The notes beneath the pieces were generated by a model, which did not search any database, had not been told where the DNA came from, and saw nothing but the letters and a program-made list of their open reading frames with translations. A stretch of DNA of 64,000 nucleotides from Segniliparus sp051660745 (lineage in GTDB: Bacteria > Actinomycetota > Actinomycetes > Mycobacteriales > Mycobacteriaceae): assembly GCF_051660745.1 (NCBI RefSeq), contig NZ_JBOFQF010000003.1:246237-310236 (forward strand), read 5' to 3'. A program made the position numbers and the translations under genes. This document shows, one piece after another, positions 32,626 to 41,883 of this stretch (positions within the stretch are counted from its first letter, which is position 1; every line of letters begins with the position of its first letter).

Positions 32626-33300
32626 ATGAGCAGGCGCCAACCCACACATGAAAAGATCGTCGGCACCAACAGGGGCGAGATCATCAGTTGGATGAGTGAG
32701 TTTCCGCAGGAGATTCCTGGGCAGCTCGCCGCTGGTTTGAGCCGTCTTGGTAAGGACGGCGGATTCAATGATATCCATGTGTATTACAGGATCTATCAGA
32801 TCCCGCCGGGGACGGTTCAGGGCCGTGAGATTGATCCGCAGGAGTGGATCGAGGCCGCTGGAACGGCAGATCGATTGACTGTAGAGGTGAAGAGACGGGA
32901 CGCGGACGGGGTGCACCGCTTGTACACAGTCGGGCGACCGGGCGCTGCCAACGAAGGACAAACGTCGGAGACCTTGCGGTTCACATTCACCGAAGCCCAT
33001 GTCTGCCCATCAGAGGTGCTCACTGCCGCTGAGGCTATAGGGATATTCCAGCACTACTACGACCACCATCAGATCCCGGTGGACTGGGAGCTTAGGGAGA
33101 CAGAGAGCGCAGTCTCTATCCTGGCTCCTGAGGCGGCGACCACGAGCAGCGCTGCGCCAGCCTCAGCCATGTCTGCTGGTGTCTCGAACGACCGACTGTC
33201 CACTCCGGGCGCTATCGCGGGGTATTCGGACAGCGCGATTCAAGGGCAGCTGGCGAAAGCCGAAGAACAAGACGCTCAGCGGCGTGCGGACAACACGTAG
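32626..33300 (+). CDS. Candidate immunity protein 2
   Basis: A 224-residue paralogue of the preceding protein: EWIEAAGTADRLTVEVKRR, RLYTVGR and CPSEVLTAAEAIGIFQHYY, with a homologous tail ending RRADNT. Even the sequence after the stop resembles that after gene 1, so the duplication covered about 784 bp including flanks. Likely an extra immunity gene kept after toxin-tip exchange. Confidence 0.62.
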   Translation: MSRRQPTHEKIVGTNRGEIISWMSEFPQEIPGQLAAGLSRLGKDGGFNDIHVYYRIYQIPPGTVQGREIDPQEWIEAAGTADRLTVEVKRRDADGVHRLYTVGRPGAANEGQTSETLRFTFTEAHVCPSEVLTAAEAIGIFQHYYDHHQIPVDWELRETESAVSILAPEAATTSSAAPASAMSAGVSNDRLSTPGAIAGYSDSAIQGQLAKAEEQDAQRRADNT

Positions 33301-33378
33301 TCAAGGGATCGGCACGGGGATGGTTACAGTAGTCGTGAGGGATGACGAGGCTGAGCAAGAGGAGACGAGGGGCCGGAA

Positions 33379-34326
33379 ATGAGTTACTACATCTTCGCGT
33401 TCGACCCGGCAGCAGTCCCGACTGACGGGGAGCTGATGCCGTGGTTCGAGGAGCAGGCAAAGTGGGCCGAGCCGCGTGACTATAACGATCCCGCTGGATC
33501 TGCCCCCGCTCTGCAAGCTCTCTACAGAGACTTGATCCGAGTATTCCCTGCGATGAACGGTCCCGATTCCTCTGCCGGGGAACCGGAGGATGTGGATTCG
33601 CTCGCTGATTACAGCCACGGCAGCAGCATCTTGTATGTCTCCTTCTTCTGGTCGAAGGCCGAAGAAGCCCGCGAGGTCTTCGTGCGTCTCGGGGCGAAAC
33701 ACGGTGTCGGGGTCTGTGAGATCAGCGAAACCCCTGTGGTCATCCACCGCCCTACGCCAGGGGCGCCGCACACGCACACGCTCGACGCCATCACAAGTAT
33801 GCGGTCTATGGCCTCGTGGCTCAGTCCAGATCCTGAACGGGCGAAGCGGCGGCTCGACGAGGAACTGGAAAGACTGGGTTCGACGGGAGCGTTCGGCGAA
33901 CTGCGGTTAGCTGTGGTCCTCAGCACGATCGCCGCTGGACACGAGTACGACGAGGACCATTACACAGGTGAGTACATCCAGGCGGGCGGCACCGCCGAGC
34001 GACTCACCGTCGAGGTTCGAATGCTGGAGTCTGATGGGACATCGCGCCAGTGCACGGTCGGACGCGCTGTCTCTGGCACGCACGAAGGGTCGGAGACCCT
34101 GGTCTTCGGAAACAACCAGATTGTTGTGCGTGCCTCCGAAGTGCTCACCGCAGCCGAAGCTATCGGTCTTTTCCGGCACTACTACGAGCATCACGGCATC
34201 CCCGAGGAATGGCATCTCCGCGAGGTCGAGACTGATGTACCTGCGGCTCATGACGAAGATCTGCCCGATGCTGCGCCGGCTGAGGCCGGGGCAGGCGAGG
34301 AGCAGCGGAAGGCAGACGGGCCGTGA
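33379..34326 (+). CDS. Candidate two-domain immunity protein 3
   Basis: The last 150 residues repeat the module of the two upstream proteins (GGTAERLTVEVRM, CTVGRAV, RASEVLTAAEAIGLFRHYY). The first 150 (MSYYIFAFDPAAVPTDGEL, SILYVSFFWSKAEEAREVF) form a different alpha/beta domain seen alone in other actinobacterial immunity arrays. The protein therefore looks like a fusion of two immunity domains. Length 315 residues; tail ends RKADGP. Confidence 0.6.
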   Translation: MSYYIFAFDPAAVPTDGELMPWFEEQAKWAEPRDYNDPAGSAPALQALYRDLIRVFPAMNGPDSSAGEPEDVDSLADYSHGSSILYVSFFWSKAEEAREVFVRLGAKHGVGVCEISETPVVIHRPTPGAPHTHTLDAITSMRSMASWLSPDPERAKRRLDEELERLGSTGAFGELRLAVVLSTIAAGHEYDEDHYTGEYIQAGGTAERLTVEVRMLESDGTSRQCTVGRAVSGTHEGSETLVFGNNQIVVRASEVLTAAEAIGLFRHYYEHHGIPEEWHLREVETDVPAAHDEDLPDAAPAEAGAGEEQRKADGP

Positions 34327-34435
34327 CGCCCTTTTGCGCTGGCTGCGCGCTGTGGCCAGAGATCTGTCAGACTGCTCTTGTAGGCTTCTGGATGATCGGC
34401 GAAAGCGCTGGTCACACTGAATGGAGGAGCACACC

Positions 34436-34915
34436 ATGTCCGACCAGAGACCTGTCACCGAGCCTGCGGTAATCCCGCATCTGACGGTGTCCGACGCGAA
34501 GGCTGCCATCGAGTTCTACCAGCAGGCGTTCGGCGCGGCCGACCTCGGCGCCGCGACCACGCCCGACGGGAAAGTCATGCATGCGGCGCTGGACTTCAAC
34601 GGCTCGCAGATCTTCCTCAACGACGACTTCCCCGAGTTCTGCGGCGGCAAGGAGAGCTCGCCGAGCGCCCTCGGCGGGAGCCCGGTGACCATCCACCTCT
34701 ACGTCCCGGACGCCGACGCCGCCTTCCAGCGGGCCGTCGACGCGGGCGCCGAGATCGTCATGCCGATCGGCGACCAGTTCTGGGGCGACCGGTACGGCAT
34801 CGTGAAAGACCCGTTCGGCCACCAGTGGTCGGTCGCCCACCACGTCCGCGAGGTCTCGCGCGAGGAGCTCGCGGAGATCACCAAGCAGTTCGGGAGCGCG
34901 CCTGCTGAGGGCTGA
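34436..34915 (+). CDS. VOC/glyoxalase-fold protein (PhnB-like)
   Basis: A 159-residue protein with the start AVIPHLTVSDAKAAIEFYQQAFG and a second half with TIHLYVPDADAAFQRAVDAGA and DPFGHQWSVAHH, the paired beta-alpha-beta-beta-beta modules of the PhnB-like VOC family. GGAGGAG at 34423-34429 supports ATG 34436. Such proteins often bind a divalent metal; many have no known substrate. Its 3' end overlaps the apparent start of the solute-binding gene. Confidence 0.86.
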   Translation: MSDQRPVTEPAVIPHLTVSDAKAAIEFYQQAFGAADLGAATTPDGKVMHAALDFNGSQIFLNDDFPEFCGGKESSPSALGGSPVTIHLYVPDADAAFQRAVDAGAEIVMPIGDQFWGDRYGIVKDPFGHQWSVAHHVREVSREELAEITKQFGSAPAEG

Positions 34916-35771
34916 TCGCATCGCCGGGGCCGTCGTCCTCTGCCTCAGCCTTCTCGGCTGCGCGCCAGAGGACGACGGCCCCGTGCGCCCGGCTGACTGC
35001 CAGAACACCGCCGCGCTGCCGCTGCGCGCCCCGGGCAAGCTGACGGTCGCCACCGACGAGCCCGCGTACGCGCCGTGGTTCGAGGAGAACGACCCGGCCA
35101 ACGGGCGGGGGTTCGAGTCGGCGGTGGCATACGCGGTGGCGCGGGAGATGGGTTTCGCGCGGGAGCAGGTCGTGTGGACGCGGGTCCCGTTCGCGAACGT
35201 GTACGCCCCCGGCGAGAAGGCCTTCGACTTCGACCTGAACGAGGTCTCGATCACCCCGGCCCGCCAGCAGGCGGTGGACTTCTCGGACGGCTACTACCAG
35301 GTGGCGCAGGTGGTGCTGGCGATACGCGGGATCTTGCCGGGATCGGCGGTTCCGCCTGCCCCGAGCCTTGCTGCGGTGGCGGGGGAGAAGATCGGCGTCG
35401 TGGTGGGCACGACCAGCGCCCAGGCGGTCGAGCAGGCAGTCAAACCGCAGGAGCCTGTGGTGTACTACGACACGAACGAGCTGGCGGTGCAGGCGCTGCT
35501 CACCGGCCAAGTCGGCGCATTGGCCGTGGACTTGCCCACCGGGTTCGAGATCGAGGCCAGCACCCGTGCCCGGCTCTCCGACGCGGCAGTCCGGGTGGTC
35601 GGCAAGATCCCGGCGCCCTCGTCCGAGCAGTTCGGCCTTGTGCTCAACAAACGCAGCCCGCTCACCTCCTGCGTGAACGAGGCGTTGGGCCGTCTGCGCC
35701 AGAAGAGCGAGCTCGCCGGACTGGAGCGCCGCTGGCTCGGCGACGGGGCCGGCGTCCCGACGCTGACATGA
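34905..35771 (+). CDS. ABC transporter solute-binding lipoprotein (amino-acid type)
   Basis: The mature domain (GKLTVATDEPAYAPWFEENDP onward) is a family 3 amino-acid-type binding protein with IGVVVGTTSAQAVEQ and a late LTSCVNEAL. A lipobox LSLLGC precedes it, but no ATG, GTG or TTG starts that segment: the frame upstream offers only CTG at 34902 and 34905, with GGGAG 5-8 nt upstream. A start at GTG 34983 would lose the signal peptide. I place the start at CTG 34905. It overlaps the permease by ATGA. Confidence 0.75.
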   Translation: MRADRIAGAVVLCLSLLGCAPEDDGPVRPADCQNTAALPLRAPGKLTVATDEPAYAPWFEENDPANGRGFESAVAYAVAREMGFAREQVVWTRVPFANVYAPGEKAFDFDLNEVSITPARQQAVDFSDGYYQVAQVVLAIRGILPGSAVPPAPSLAAVAGEKIGVVVGTTSAQAVEQAVKPQEPVVYYDTNELAVQALLTGQVGALAVDLPTGFEIEASTRARLSDAAVRVVGKIPAPSSEQFGLVLNKRSPLTSCVNEALGRLRQKSELAGLERRWLGDGAGVPTLT

Positions 35772-36658
35772 GCAGTCCCGACGACCTCACGACCGGCGCA
35801 GCGGGCCGCGCGCCGTACCAGCCCTCCGCCGTGCAGCGCGAGCGAGAGCGGATACGCCGTCGCACGGCCCGCCGGTCCTGGCTCCTCGCCGGGGCCAGCA
35901 CGCTCGTCGCTGTGGCCGCGCTCGCCGTGGCCGTCGGATCGGCCCCCGGCTGGCCCCGGGTGCGCGCGAGCTTCTTCGACCCGGCCAAGGCCGAGTCCGC
36001 GTTGCCGAAAGTGCTCGACGGGCTCTGGCTCAACATCCGGGTCACGGCGCTGTGCGCCGTGCTCATCCTGCTCCTCGGCCTCGGGCTCGCCCTCCTGCGG
36101 ACGCTGCGCGGCCCGGTCTTCTTCCCGCTGCGCGCCTTGGCGGTCGGCTACGTGGACCTCTTCCGGGGCCTGCCCGTGCTGCTCGTGATCTTCCTGCTCG
36201 GCTTCGGCGCGCCCGCGTTGCGGCTCAAGGGGTTGCCGAAGGAGGCGATCTTCTGGGGCGCGGCGGCATTGGTCCTCACGTATTCGGCGTACGTCGCCGA
36301 GGTGTTCCGGGCCGGGATCGAGGCGGTCCCGCAGACCCAGCGCCTCGCGGCGCGCGCCCTCGGCCTGCGCTCCGGCGCGGCCATGCGGTTCGTCGTGCTG
36401 CCCCAAGCGGTGCGGGCGGTCGCGCCCGCCCTGCTCAACGACCTGGTGAGCCTGCAGAAAGACTCCGGGCTGATCGCCGTGCTCGGCGTGGTGGACGCGA
36501 TTCGCGCCGCGCAGATCCAAACTGCGAGCGACTTCAACTTTACCCCGTACGTCGTGGCAGGCGCCTTGTTCGTGGCGCTCACCGTCCCGCTCGCCAGGTT
36601 CACGGACTGGTACGCGCGGCGCAGGAACTGGCAGGGCGCGGGAGGATCGGCGCTATGA
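35768..36658 (+). CDS. ABC transporter permease (polar amino-acid type)
   Basis: A 296-residue membrane protein with a cytoplasmic basic start, a first helix (LLAGASTLVAVAALAVAVG), the inner-membrane component loop with GYVDLFRGLPVLLVIF, and EVFRAGIEAVPQTQRLAARALGL, the sequence that contacts the ATPase. It belongs to the HisMQ type. Start and stop overlap both neighbours by ATGA. Confidence 0.92.
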   Translation: MSSPDDLTTGAAGRAPYQPSAVQRERERIRRRTARRSWLLAGASTLVAVAALAVAVGSAPGWPRVRASFFDPAKAESALPKVLDGLWLNIRVTALCAVLILLLGLGLALLRTLRGPVFFPLRALAVGYVDLFRGLPVLLVIFLLGFGAPALRLKGLPKEAIFWGAAALVLTYSAYVAEVFRAGIEAVPQTQRLAARALGLRSGAAMRFVVLPQAVRAVAPALLNDLVSLQKDSGLIAVLGVVDAIRAAQIQTASDFNFTPYVVAGALFVALTVPLARFTDWYARRRNWQGAGGSAL

Positions 36659-37389
36659 CTGCGGTGCTCAGCGCCCGAGGCGTGCGCAAACAGTACGCGA
36701 AGACCGGGCGCCCGGTGCTCGAAGCCCTCGACGTCGACCTCGCCGGGGGCGAATGCGTCGCGCTCATCGGCGGCTCCGGCTCCGGGAAGTCCACCTTGCT
36801 GCGCTGCCTCGCCCTCCTGGAGACCGTGGACGACGGGGTGGTCTGGTTCGAGGGGCAGGACATCTGCGACCCGAGGATCGACGCCGACGCGGTGCGCGCC
36901 CGGATGGGCGTGGTCTTCCAGGCGTACAACCTCTTCCCGCACCTCACCGTGCTCGACAACTTGACCCTCGCGCCGGTCCGGGTGCACAAAACCCCCAAGG
37001 GCGAGGCGCGGGAGCGCGCCGTCGCGATGCTGGAGCGGGTCGGCCTCGCGGATAAGGCCATGGCGAAGCCGGGCGAGCTCTCCGGCGGCCAGCAGCAGCG
37101 GGTCGCCATCGCCCGAGCCCTCGTGACCAGCCCTCGGCTGCTGCTCTTGGACGAGGTCACCGCCGCGCTCGACCCCGAGCTCACCGGGGAAGTGCTGGAC
37201 CTGCTGCGCCAGGTCCGCGCAGAGGGGACGACGATGCTCCTCGCCACCCACGAGCTCGGCTTCGCTCGTGAGGTCGCCGACCAGATCTGTTTCCTGCACG
37301 GCGGCTCCGTCGCCGAGCGGGGGAGCCCGGCGGACGTGCTCGACCGTCCGCAGAGCGCGGAGCTGCGCGCGTACCTGGCCCGACAGTGA
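36655..37389 (+). CDS. ABC transporter ATPase (polar amino-acid type)
   Basis: A 244-residue nucleotide-binding subunit: Walker A GGSGSGKST near residue 38, Q-loop VVFQAYNLFPHLTV, signature LSGGQQQR, Walker B LLLLDEVTAALD and H-loop ATHE. The set with the preceding genes forms one importer, probably for an amino acid or related cation; the ligand cannot be read from sequence. Confidence 0.95.
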   Translation: MTAVLSARGVRKQYAKTGRPVLEALDVDLAGGECVALIGGSGSGKSTLLRCLALLETVDDGVVWFEGQDICDPRIDADAVRARMGVVFQAYNLFPHLTVLDNLTLAPVRVHKTPKGEARERAVAMLERVGLADKAMAKPGELSGGQQQRVAIARALVTSPRLLLLDEVTAALDPELTGEVLDLLRQVRAEGTTMLLATHELGFAREVADQICFLHGGSVAERGSPADVLDRPQSAELRAYLARQ

Positions 37390-37551
37390 CGGACAAGTGG
37401 CGAGGAGCGCGCGGTGAAGCCGTGTTGTCGGCGCGGAACTTCCGCGACCGCGTGATTGCAACTCGGATATAACCAGCGAACTGCGCAAACGTTTTTCCCT
37501 TGCGGTCTGGCCCAGGCGCCTCGCCCCCACGCCGAGCTATACCTGGAACGC

Positions 37552-38607
37552 ATGACCGCCACCCCCCGTCGCGCCCTGCTCCGGGCGTGCGCCGGGCTCG
37601 CGCTGCTCGCGGCGGCGCTGCCGTTGACGAGCTGCACGATCCCGACGGCCGCCGTGCGCGGCGCGGACGGGAAAGCGGTCATCCGCTACCAAGGCTGGCC
37701 GGGCACGGTGTTGTGGCAGGAGCTCGCCGCCGACCTCGGCTATTTCCAGAAGGTCTCGATCCAATGGGTCGGCTCGACCACCTCCGGCCCCCAGGACATC
37801 CAGTCCGTCGCCACCGACCAGGTCGACGTCGGCCAGGCGTTCGACGGCGCCGTGGTCAAGCTCGTGGCGGCCAAGGCGAAGGTGCAGAGCGTCATCACCT
37901 ACTACGGCGCCGACGCGGCGATGCCGAACACCGCGTACGTCGTGCTCGACGACAGCCCGATCCGGGAGCCGAGGGACCTGGTCGGCAAGTCGATCGCGCT
38001 CAACACGCTCGGGGCGCATTCCGAGATGGTGCTGCGCGAGTGGCTCTTCCGGCAGGGGATCTCCGAGGGCGAGGCGGGCAAGCTGACCGAGGTGGTGGTC
38101 CCGCCGGTGAGCCAGGAGACCGCGCTGCGCAACCACCAGGTCCAGGTCGCGGCGCTCTCCGGCGGCTTCCTCATCGCGGCGGAGAAGCGGGGCGGGCTGC
38201 GCCGGGTGTTCTCCGACCAGTCGCTGTTCGGGCCGTTCGGCTACGGCGTCCAGGTCTTCCGCAAAGGCTACATCCAGGCGAACCAGGACGTGCTCAAAGA
38301 CTACGTCCAAGGCGTGGCACGGGCGCTCGCGTGGGCGCAGGCCCGCACGCCCGACGAGGTCCGCGCGAAGTTCCTCGACATCATCCACCGCCGCCACCGC
38401 GCCGAGTCCACGGAGGCGGTGCAGTACTACCTGTCCTCGACCGTCCCGGCGCAGGGCGGGGTGATGCGCAGCAGGGAGTTCCAGGTCTGGATCGACCGGC
38501 TGGTGCGCACCGGGAAGCTCGCGCCTGGCCAGGTGAAGGCCGAGGACGCGTACACCAACGAGTTCAACCCGTATTCCGCGGGAGAGGGACAAGGAGCGAC
38601 ACTATGA
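37552..38607 (+). CDS. Sulfonate/nitrate-type ABC solute-binding lipoprotein
   Basis: A 351-residue lipoprotein (lipobox LPLTSC near residue 28) of the NMT1/THI5-like family: IRYQGWPGTVLWQELAADLGYF, the GPQDIQSVATDQVDVGQAFDG stretch and AMPNTAYVVLDDSPIREPRDLVGKSI-type content follow. Proteins of this type capture sulfonates, nitrate or pyrimidine precursors. The neighbours (SsuB-like ATPase, TauD-like dioxygenase, sulfatase) favour an organosulfur ligand. ATG 37552; ATGA overlap with the ATPase. Confidence 0.85.
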   Translation: MTATPRRALLRACAGLALLAAALPLTSCTIPTAAVRGADGKAVIRYQGWPGTVLWQELAADLGYFQKVSIQWVGSTTSGPQDIQSVATDQVDVGQAFDGAVVKLVAAKAKVQSVITYYGADAAMPNTAYVVLDDSPIREPRDLVGKSIALNTLGAHSEMVLREWLFRQGISEGEAGKLTEVVVPPVSQETALRNHQVQVAALSGGFLIAAEKRGGLRRVFSDQSLFGPFGYGVQVFRKGYIQANQDVLKDYVQGVARALAWAQARTPDEVRAKFLDIIHRRHRAESTEAVQYYLSSTVPAQGGVMRSREFQVWIDRLVRTGKLAPGQVKAEDAYTNEFNPYSAGEGQGATL

Positions 38608-39416
38608 CCAAAAACGACACCGCGACCAAACTCGTCATCTCGTCCGTGAGCAAGCGCTTCGGCGACTTTTTGGCGCTCGACAGGATCTCGTTCGAGGTGT
38701 CCACGGGGGAGTTCTTCGTCCTCGTCGGCCCGTCCGGCTGCGGGAAGTCCACCCTCTTGGACCTGCTGACCGGCCTCGCCGCGCCGACGCAGGGCTCCAT
38801 CTCGCTCGACGGCAAAACGATCACCGGCCCGGGGCTCGACCGGGGCGTCGCCTTCCAGCAATACGCGCTCTTGCCCTGGCGCACCGCCCAGGCGAATGTG
38901 GAGCTCGGGCTCGAGGCCAAGGGCCTGCCGCGCGCCGAGCGCCGCCGGACGGCGCGGCACTACCTGGACCTGGTCGGGCTCGCGGATTTCGCGGACCGCT
39001 ATCCCGCGCAGCTGTCGGGCGGGATGCGCCAGCGCGTCGCCATCGCGCGCAGCCTCGCCTTCGACCCGGAGGTGCTGCTCATGGACGAGCCGTTCGGCGC
39101 GCTGGACGCGCAGACCCGGGAGGGCTTGCAGGACCAGCTGCTGCAGATCCAGCGCTCCACAGGCAAAACGGTCGTGTTCATCACGCACGACATCGAGGAG
39201 GCCGTCTACCTCGGCGACCGCGTCGCGGTGCTCGCGCCGAGGCCGGGGCGGATCAAGCGGATCTTCGAGATCGAGCTGCCCGGTCGCACGTCGGGGGACG
39301 AGGACCTGCGCTCCTCGCCCGTGTTCGGCCGCTACCGCCACGAGATCTGGCGCGAGCTGCGCGAGGCCGGGGAGCGCCGCGAGCGTCCAGCGGAACGGGA
39401 GGCCCGAGTTGCCTGA
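38604..39416 (+). CDS. Sulfonate/nitrate-type ABC ATPase
   Basis: A 270-residue SsuB/TauB-like ATPase: Walker A GPSGCGKST near residue 46, Q-loop VAFQQYALLPWRT, signature LSGGMRQR, Walker B VLLMDEPFGALD, H-loop ITHDIEEAVYLGDR. Overlaps the binding protein by 4 nt and the permease by 8 nt. Confidence 0.95.
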   Translation: MTKNDTATKLVISSVSKRFGDFLALDRISFEVSTGEFFVLVGPSGCGKSTLLDLLTGLAAPTQGSISLDGKTITGPGLDRGVAFQQYALLPWRTAQANVELGLEAKGLPRAERRRTARHYLDLVGLADFADRYPAQLSGGMRQRVAIARSLAFDPEVLLMDEPFGALDAQTREGLQDQLLQIQRSTGKTVVFITHDIEEAVYLGDRVAVLAPRPGRIKRIFEIELPGRTSGDEDLRSSPVFGRYRHEIWRELREAGERRERPAEREARVA

Positions 39417-40272
39417 AGCCGCTGTTTTGGAACGAGGAGGGGCCGCCGCGGAGCTGGGGATCGCGCCTGCGCCCGCCGACCTGGCCGAGGGCCCGCCGAG
39501 GGCGGACCGGCTCCGGCGGATCGGGGGCAAGGCGTTCCGCCAGTCGGCGGGAGTGGTTGCGCTGCTCCTGCTGTGGGAGATCGCGCCGAGGGCGGGCCTG
39601 GTGGACTCGGTGTTCCTGCCGCCGTTGTCCGAGGTGCTCAAGGCCGGCTGGAAACTGATCGGCAACGGGCAGCTCGCCGAGCATCTGGGCGCGAGCCTCG
39701 CCAGGGCCTCGCTCGGCTTCGCGGTCGCCATCCTGCTCGGCGTCCCGCTCGGCCTCGCCATCGCGTGGTTCCCCCGTGTCGCCGACTATGTGAACCCGGT
39801 GCTGGAGCTGTTCCGCAACACCGCGCCGCTCGCCCTGCTCCCGGTGTTCGTGCTCGTCCTGGGCATCGGCGAGACCTCGAAGGTCTCCCTCGTGCTCTAC
39901 GCGGCCGTCTTCCCCGTGGTCCTTGGCACCATCGCGGGGGTCCGGGCGGTCGACCCGCTCCTGGTCAAAGCCGCCAGGTCGATGGGCTTCGGGCATGTGG
40001 CGCTTTTCGCCAAGGTGGTGCTGCCGAGCGCGGTGCCATCGGTCTTCACCGGGGTCCGGCAGGCGGCGGCCGCCAGCATCCTGGTGCTGATCGCGGCCGA
40101 GATGGTGGGCGCCCGCGCCGGGCTCGGCTACCTGATCACCGCCGCCCAGTCGAGCTTCGCGATTCCGGACATGTACGTCGGCGTCCTCGCCATCGCCCTG
40201 ATCGGCTTCCTGGTGAACGCCGTCATCGTCGCTCTCGAACGACGCGCCTCCCGATGGCGCGAGCAGGGATGA
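39409..40272 (+). CDS. Sulfonate/nitrate-type ABC permease
   Basis: A 287-residue SsuC-like permease with about six helices and the ATPase-contact region VDPLLVKAARSMGFGHVALF. The TTG at 39409 with GGGAGG at 39398-39403 is the best start; the first 45 residues are hydrophilic. Completes the importer with the two preceding genes and is followed after 70 bp by the dioxygenase. Confidence 0.9.
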   Translation: MPEAAVLERGGAAAELGIAPAPADLAEGPPRADRLRRIGGKAFRQSAGVVALLLLWEIAPRAGLVDSVFLPPLSEVLKAGWKLIGNGQLAEHLGASLARASLGFAVAILLGVPLGLAIAWFPRVADYVNPVLELFRNTAPLALLPVFVLVLGIGETSKVSLVLYAAVFPVVLGTIAGVRAVDPLLVKAARSMGFGHVALFAKVVLPSAVPSVFTGVRQAAAASILVLIAAEMVGARAGLGYLITAAQSSFAIPDMYVGVLAIALIGFLVNAVIVALERRASRWREQG

Positions 40273-40342
40273 CCGGACCCCAGACCTCCAGCCCAGACCC
40301 GCATCAGCCCCCGATATCGCCGTATCACGAGAAGGAGAAGCC

Positions 40343-41296
40343 ATGACCGCCACCTACGCGCCCCACACGCATGCCGCGAGCCTGCCGGAGGGAGCCGCGC
40401 TGCGCAAACTCACCGCCGACATCGGGGCGGAGGTCGTCGGGCTCCGGCTCGGCGGCGGCCTCGACCCGCAGACGGCGCTCGCGATCCGCAAGGCGGTCGT
40501 CGACCACAAGGTCGTCGTCTTCCGGGGCCAGGACCACCTCGACGACGCGGGGCAGCGCGCGTTCGCGCAGCTGCTGGGCCCGCTCACGCTCGGGCACCCG
40601 ACGCTGCGGTCCCGCGTCGACGGCGCGGTCTTGGAGGTCAGCTCGGAGCACGGGCGCTCGGACAGCTGGCACACCGACGTGACGTTCGTGGACAGCCCGC
40701 CCGCGTTCTCCGTGCTCCGCGCGATCGCCCTGCCCGAGTACGGCGGCACCACGGCGTGGGCCAACACCACGGCGGCCTACAACCGGCTCCCGGAGCCGCT
40801 GCGCCTTCTGGCCGAGTCGTTGCGCGCGGTGCACACCAACCGCTACGACTACGCCCGCACCCACGAGCGCGCCGCGACCGAGGGCCACGACGAGACCAAG
40901 GGCCGCGCCCAATACGAGGAGTTCCGCTCCGTGCAGTACGAGACCGAGCACCCCGTGGTGCGCGTGCACCCGGAGACGGGGGAGCGCACCCTGCTGTTCG
41001 GCCAGTTCATCAGCCATATCCTCGACCTCAAGCCCGCAGAGTCCGACGCGGTCTACCGGATCCTCCAGGACCGGATCACCAAGTTGGAGAACACCGTCCG
41101 CTGGCATTGGAGCCTCGGCGACATCGCTGTCTGGGACAACCGCGCCACGCAGCACTACGGGGTGTCGGACTATGACAGCCAATTCCGCAAGCTGCACCGG
41201 GTCACCGTCGCGGGCGACGTGCCGGTCGGCGTGGACGGGCGGGCCAGCCGGGCGCTGGTCGGCGATTCGGCCGACTACCAGGCGTTCGCGGGCTAA
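40343..41296 (+). CDS. TauD/TfdA-family dioxygenase, alkylsulfatase-like
   Basis: An Fe(II)/2-oxoglutarate dioxygenase that would release sulfite or sulfate from organosulfur compounds. The facial triad is clear: His110 and Asp112 in SWHTDVTF and His271 in NRATQHYG, with the 2-oxoglutarate Arg in the C-terminal HRVTVAGDVP region. The sequence resembles Rv3406, a mycobacterial alkylsulfatase, more than taurine dioxygenase (by eye). AAGGAGAAG precedes the ATG. It ends 4 bp inside the convergent DinB gene. Confidence 0.88.
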   Translation: MTATYAPHTHAASLPEGAALRKLTADIGAEVVGLRLGGGLDPQTALAIRKAVVDHKVVVFRGQDHLDDAGQRAFAQLLGPLTLGHPTLRSRVDGAVLEVSSEHGRSDSWHTDVTFVDSPPAFSVLRAIALPEYGGTTAWANTTAAYNRLPEPLRLLAESLRAVHTNRYDYARTHERAATEGHDETKGRAQYEEFRSVQYETEHPVVRVHPETGERTLLFGQFISHILDLKPAESDAVYRILQDRITKLENTVRWHWSLGDIAVWDNRATQHYGVSDYDSQFRKLHRVTVAGDVPVGVDGRASRALVGDSADYQAFAG

Positions 41297-41883
41297 ACGC
41301 CCTGGGGCGGGCGCCAGGGCTTGAGCCAGTCGGTCTCGGGCGTGCCCGAAGCGGCGGCCACGAGCTCGTACATCGTCGCGCCGTCGAGGGACTCGCGGAT
41401 GATGTCGGCATGTCCGGCGTGGCGGGCCAATTCTTGGACGAGGTGCAGCGCCACCCAGCGGACTGACCACGACACGAGGTCCTTCGGGAACCACGGCGCG
41501 TTCGTCGGGACAGGGACCTGGGCGTCGAGGCCGGCCTCCTCGATCGCCCGCCGGGTCGCGGCGTTCTGCGCTTCGAGCTTCGCGAGCAATATTTCGAGCG
41601 TCTCGTCCGGGCCGGGCAGGAAGCTGTCGCCGTGCGCGGAGGAGGCGACGGGAGCCTCGGGGCGGTCCGGGGCGGCGAGCACCCGCTTGGTCCACTCGTG
41701 CTGCACGCTCGTGACGTGCTTGACCAGCCCGGCGATGGACAACTCGCTCGCGGCAGGCTTGGCGCGGGCCTGCTCGTCGGTCAGCCCGTGGGCTGCCGCG
41801 ACGAACGCCTCTTGTTGTTGGGCCAGGCACTCGACCAGGCCGGAGCGCTCGTCCCCGGCCGGGCCCATAAGGAGTTTGACCAT
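41293..41883 (-). CDS. DinB/DUF664-family protein, copy 1
   Basis: A 196-residue four-helix protein of the DinB superfamily. Conserved histidines (LVKHV near residue 55, ELARHAGHAD near 160) are the usual metal ligands. Such proteins include mycothiol- or bacillithiol-dependent S-transferases. AGAGGA lies upstream of ATG 41883. It is a tandem duplicate of the next gene, with most of its length identical in DNA and two patches that differ. Confidence 0.82.
   Translation of the reverse strand: MVKLLMGPAGDERSGLVECLAQQQEAFVAAAHGLTDEQARAKPAASELSIAGLVKHVTSVQHEWTKRVLAAPDRPEAPVASSAHGDSFLPGPDETLEILLAKLEAQNAATRRAIEEAGLDAQVPVPTNAPWFPKDLVSWSVRWVALHLVQELARHAGHADIIRESLDGATMYELVAAASGTPETDWLKPWRPPQGV

Noticed and set aside
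34983..35771. GTG start for the amino-acid binding protein
   Set aside because: It removes the lipobox and signal peptide that directly precede it in frame.
37390..37551. Riboswitch or Cys-rich leader peptide before the sulfonate transporter
   Set aside because: The 160-bp gap has no visible riboswitch core and no short frame with Cys runs.
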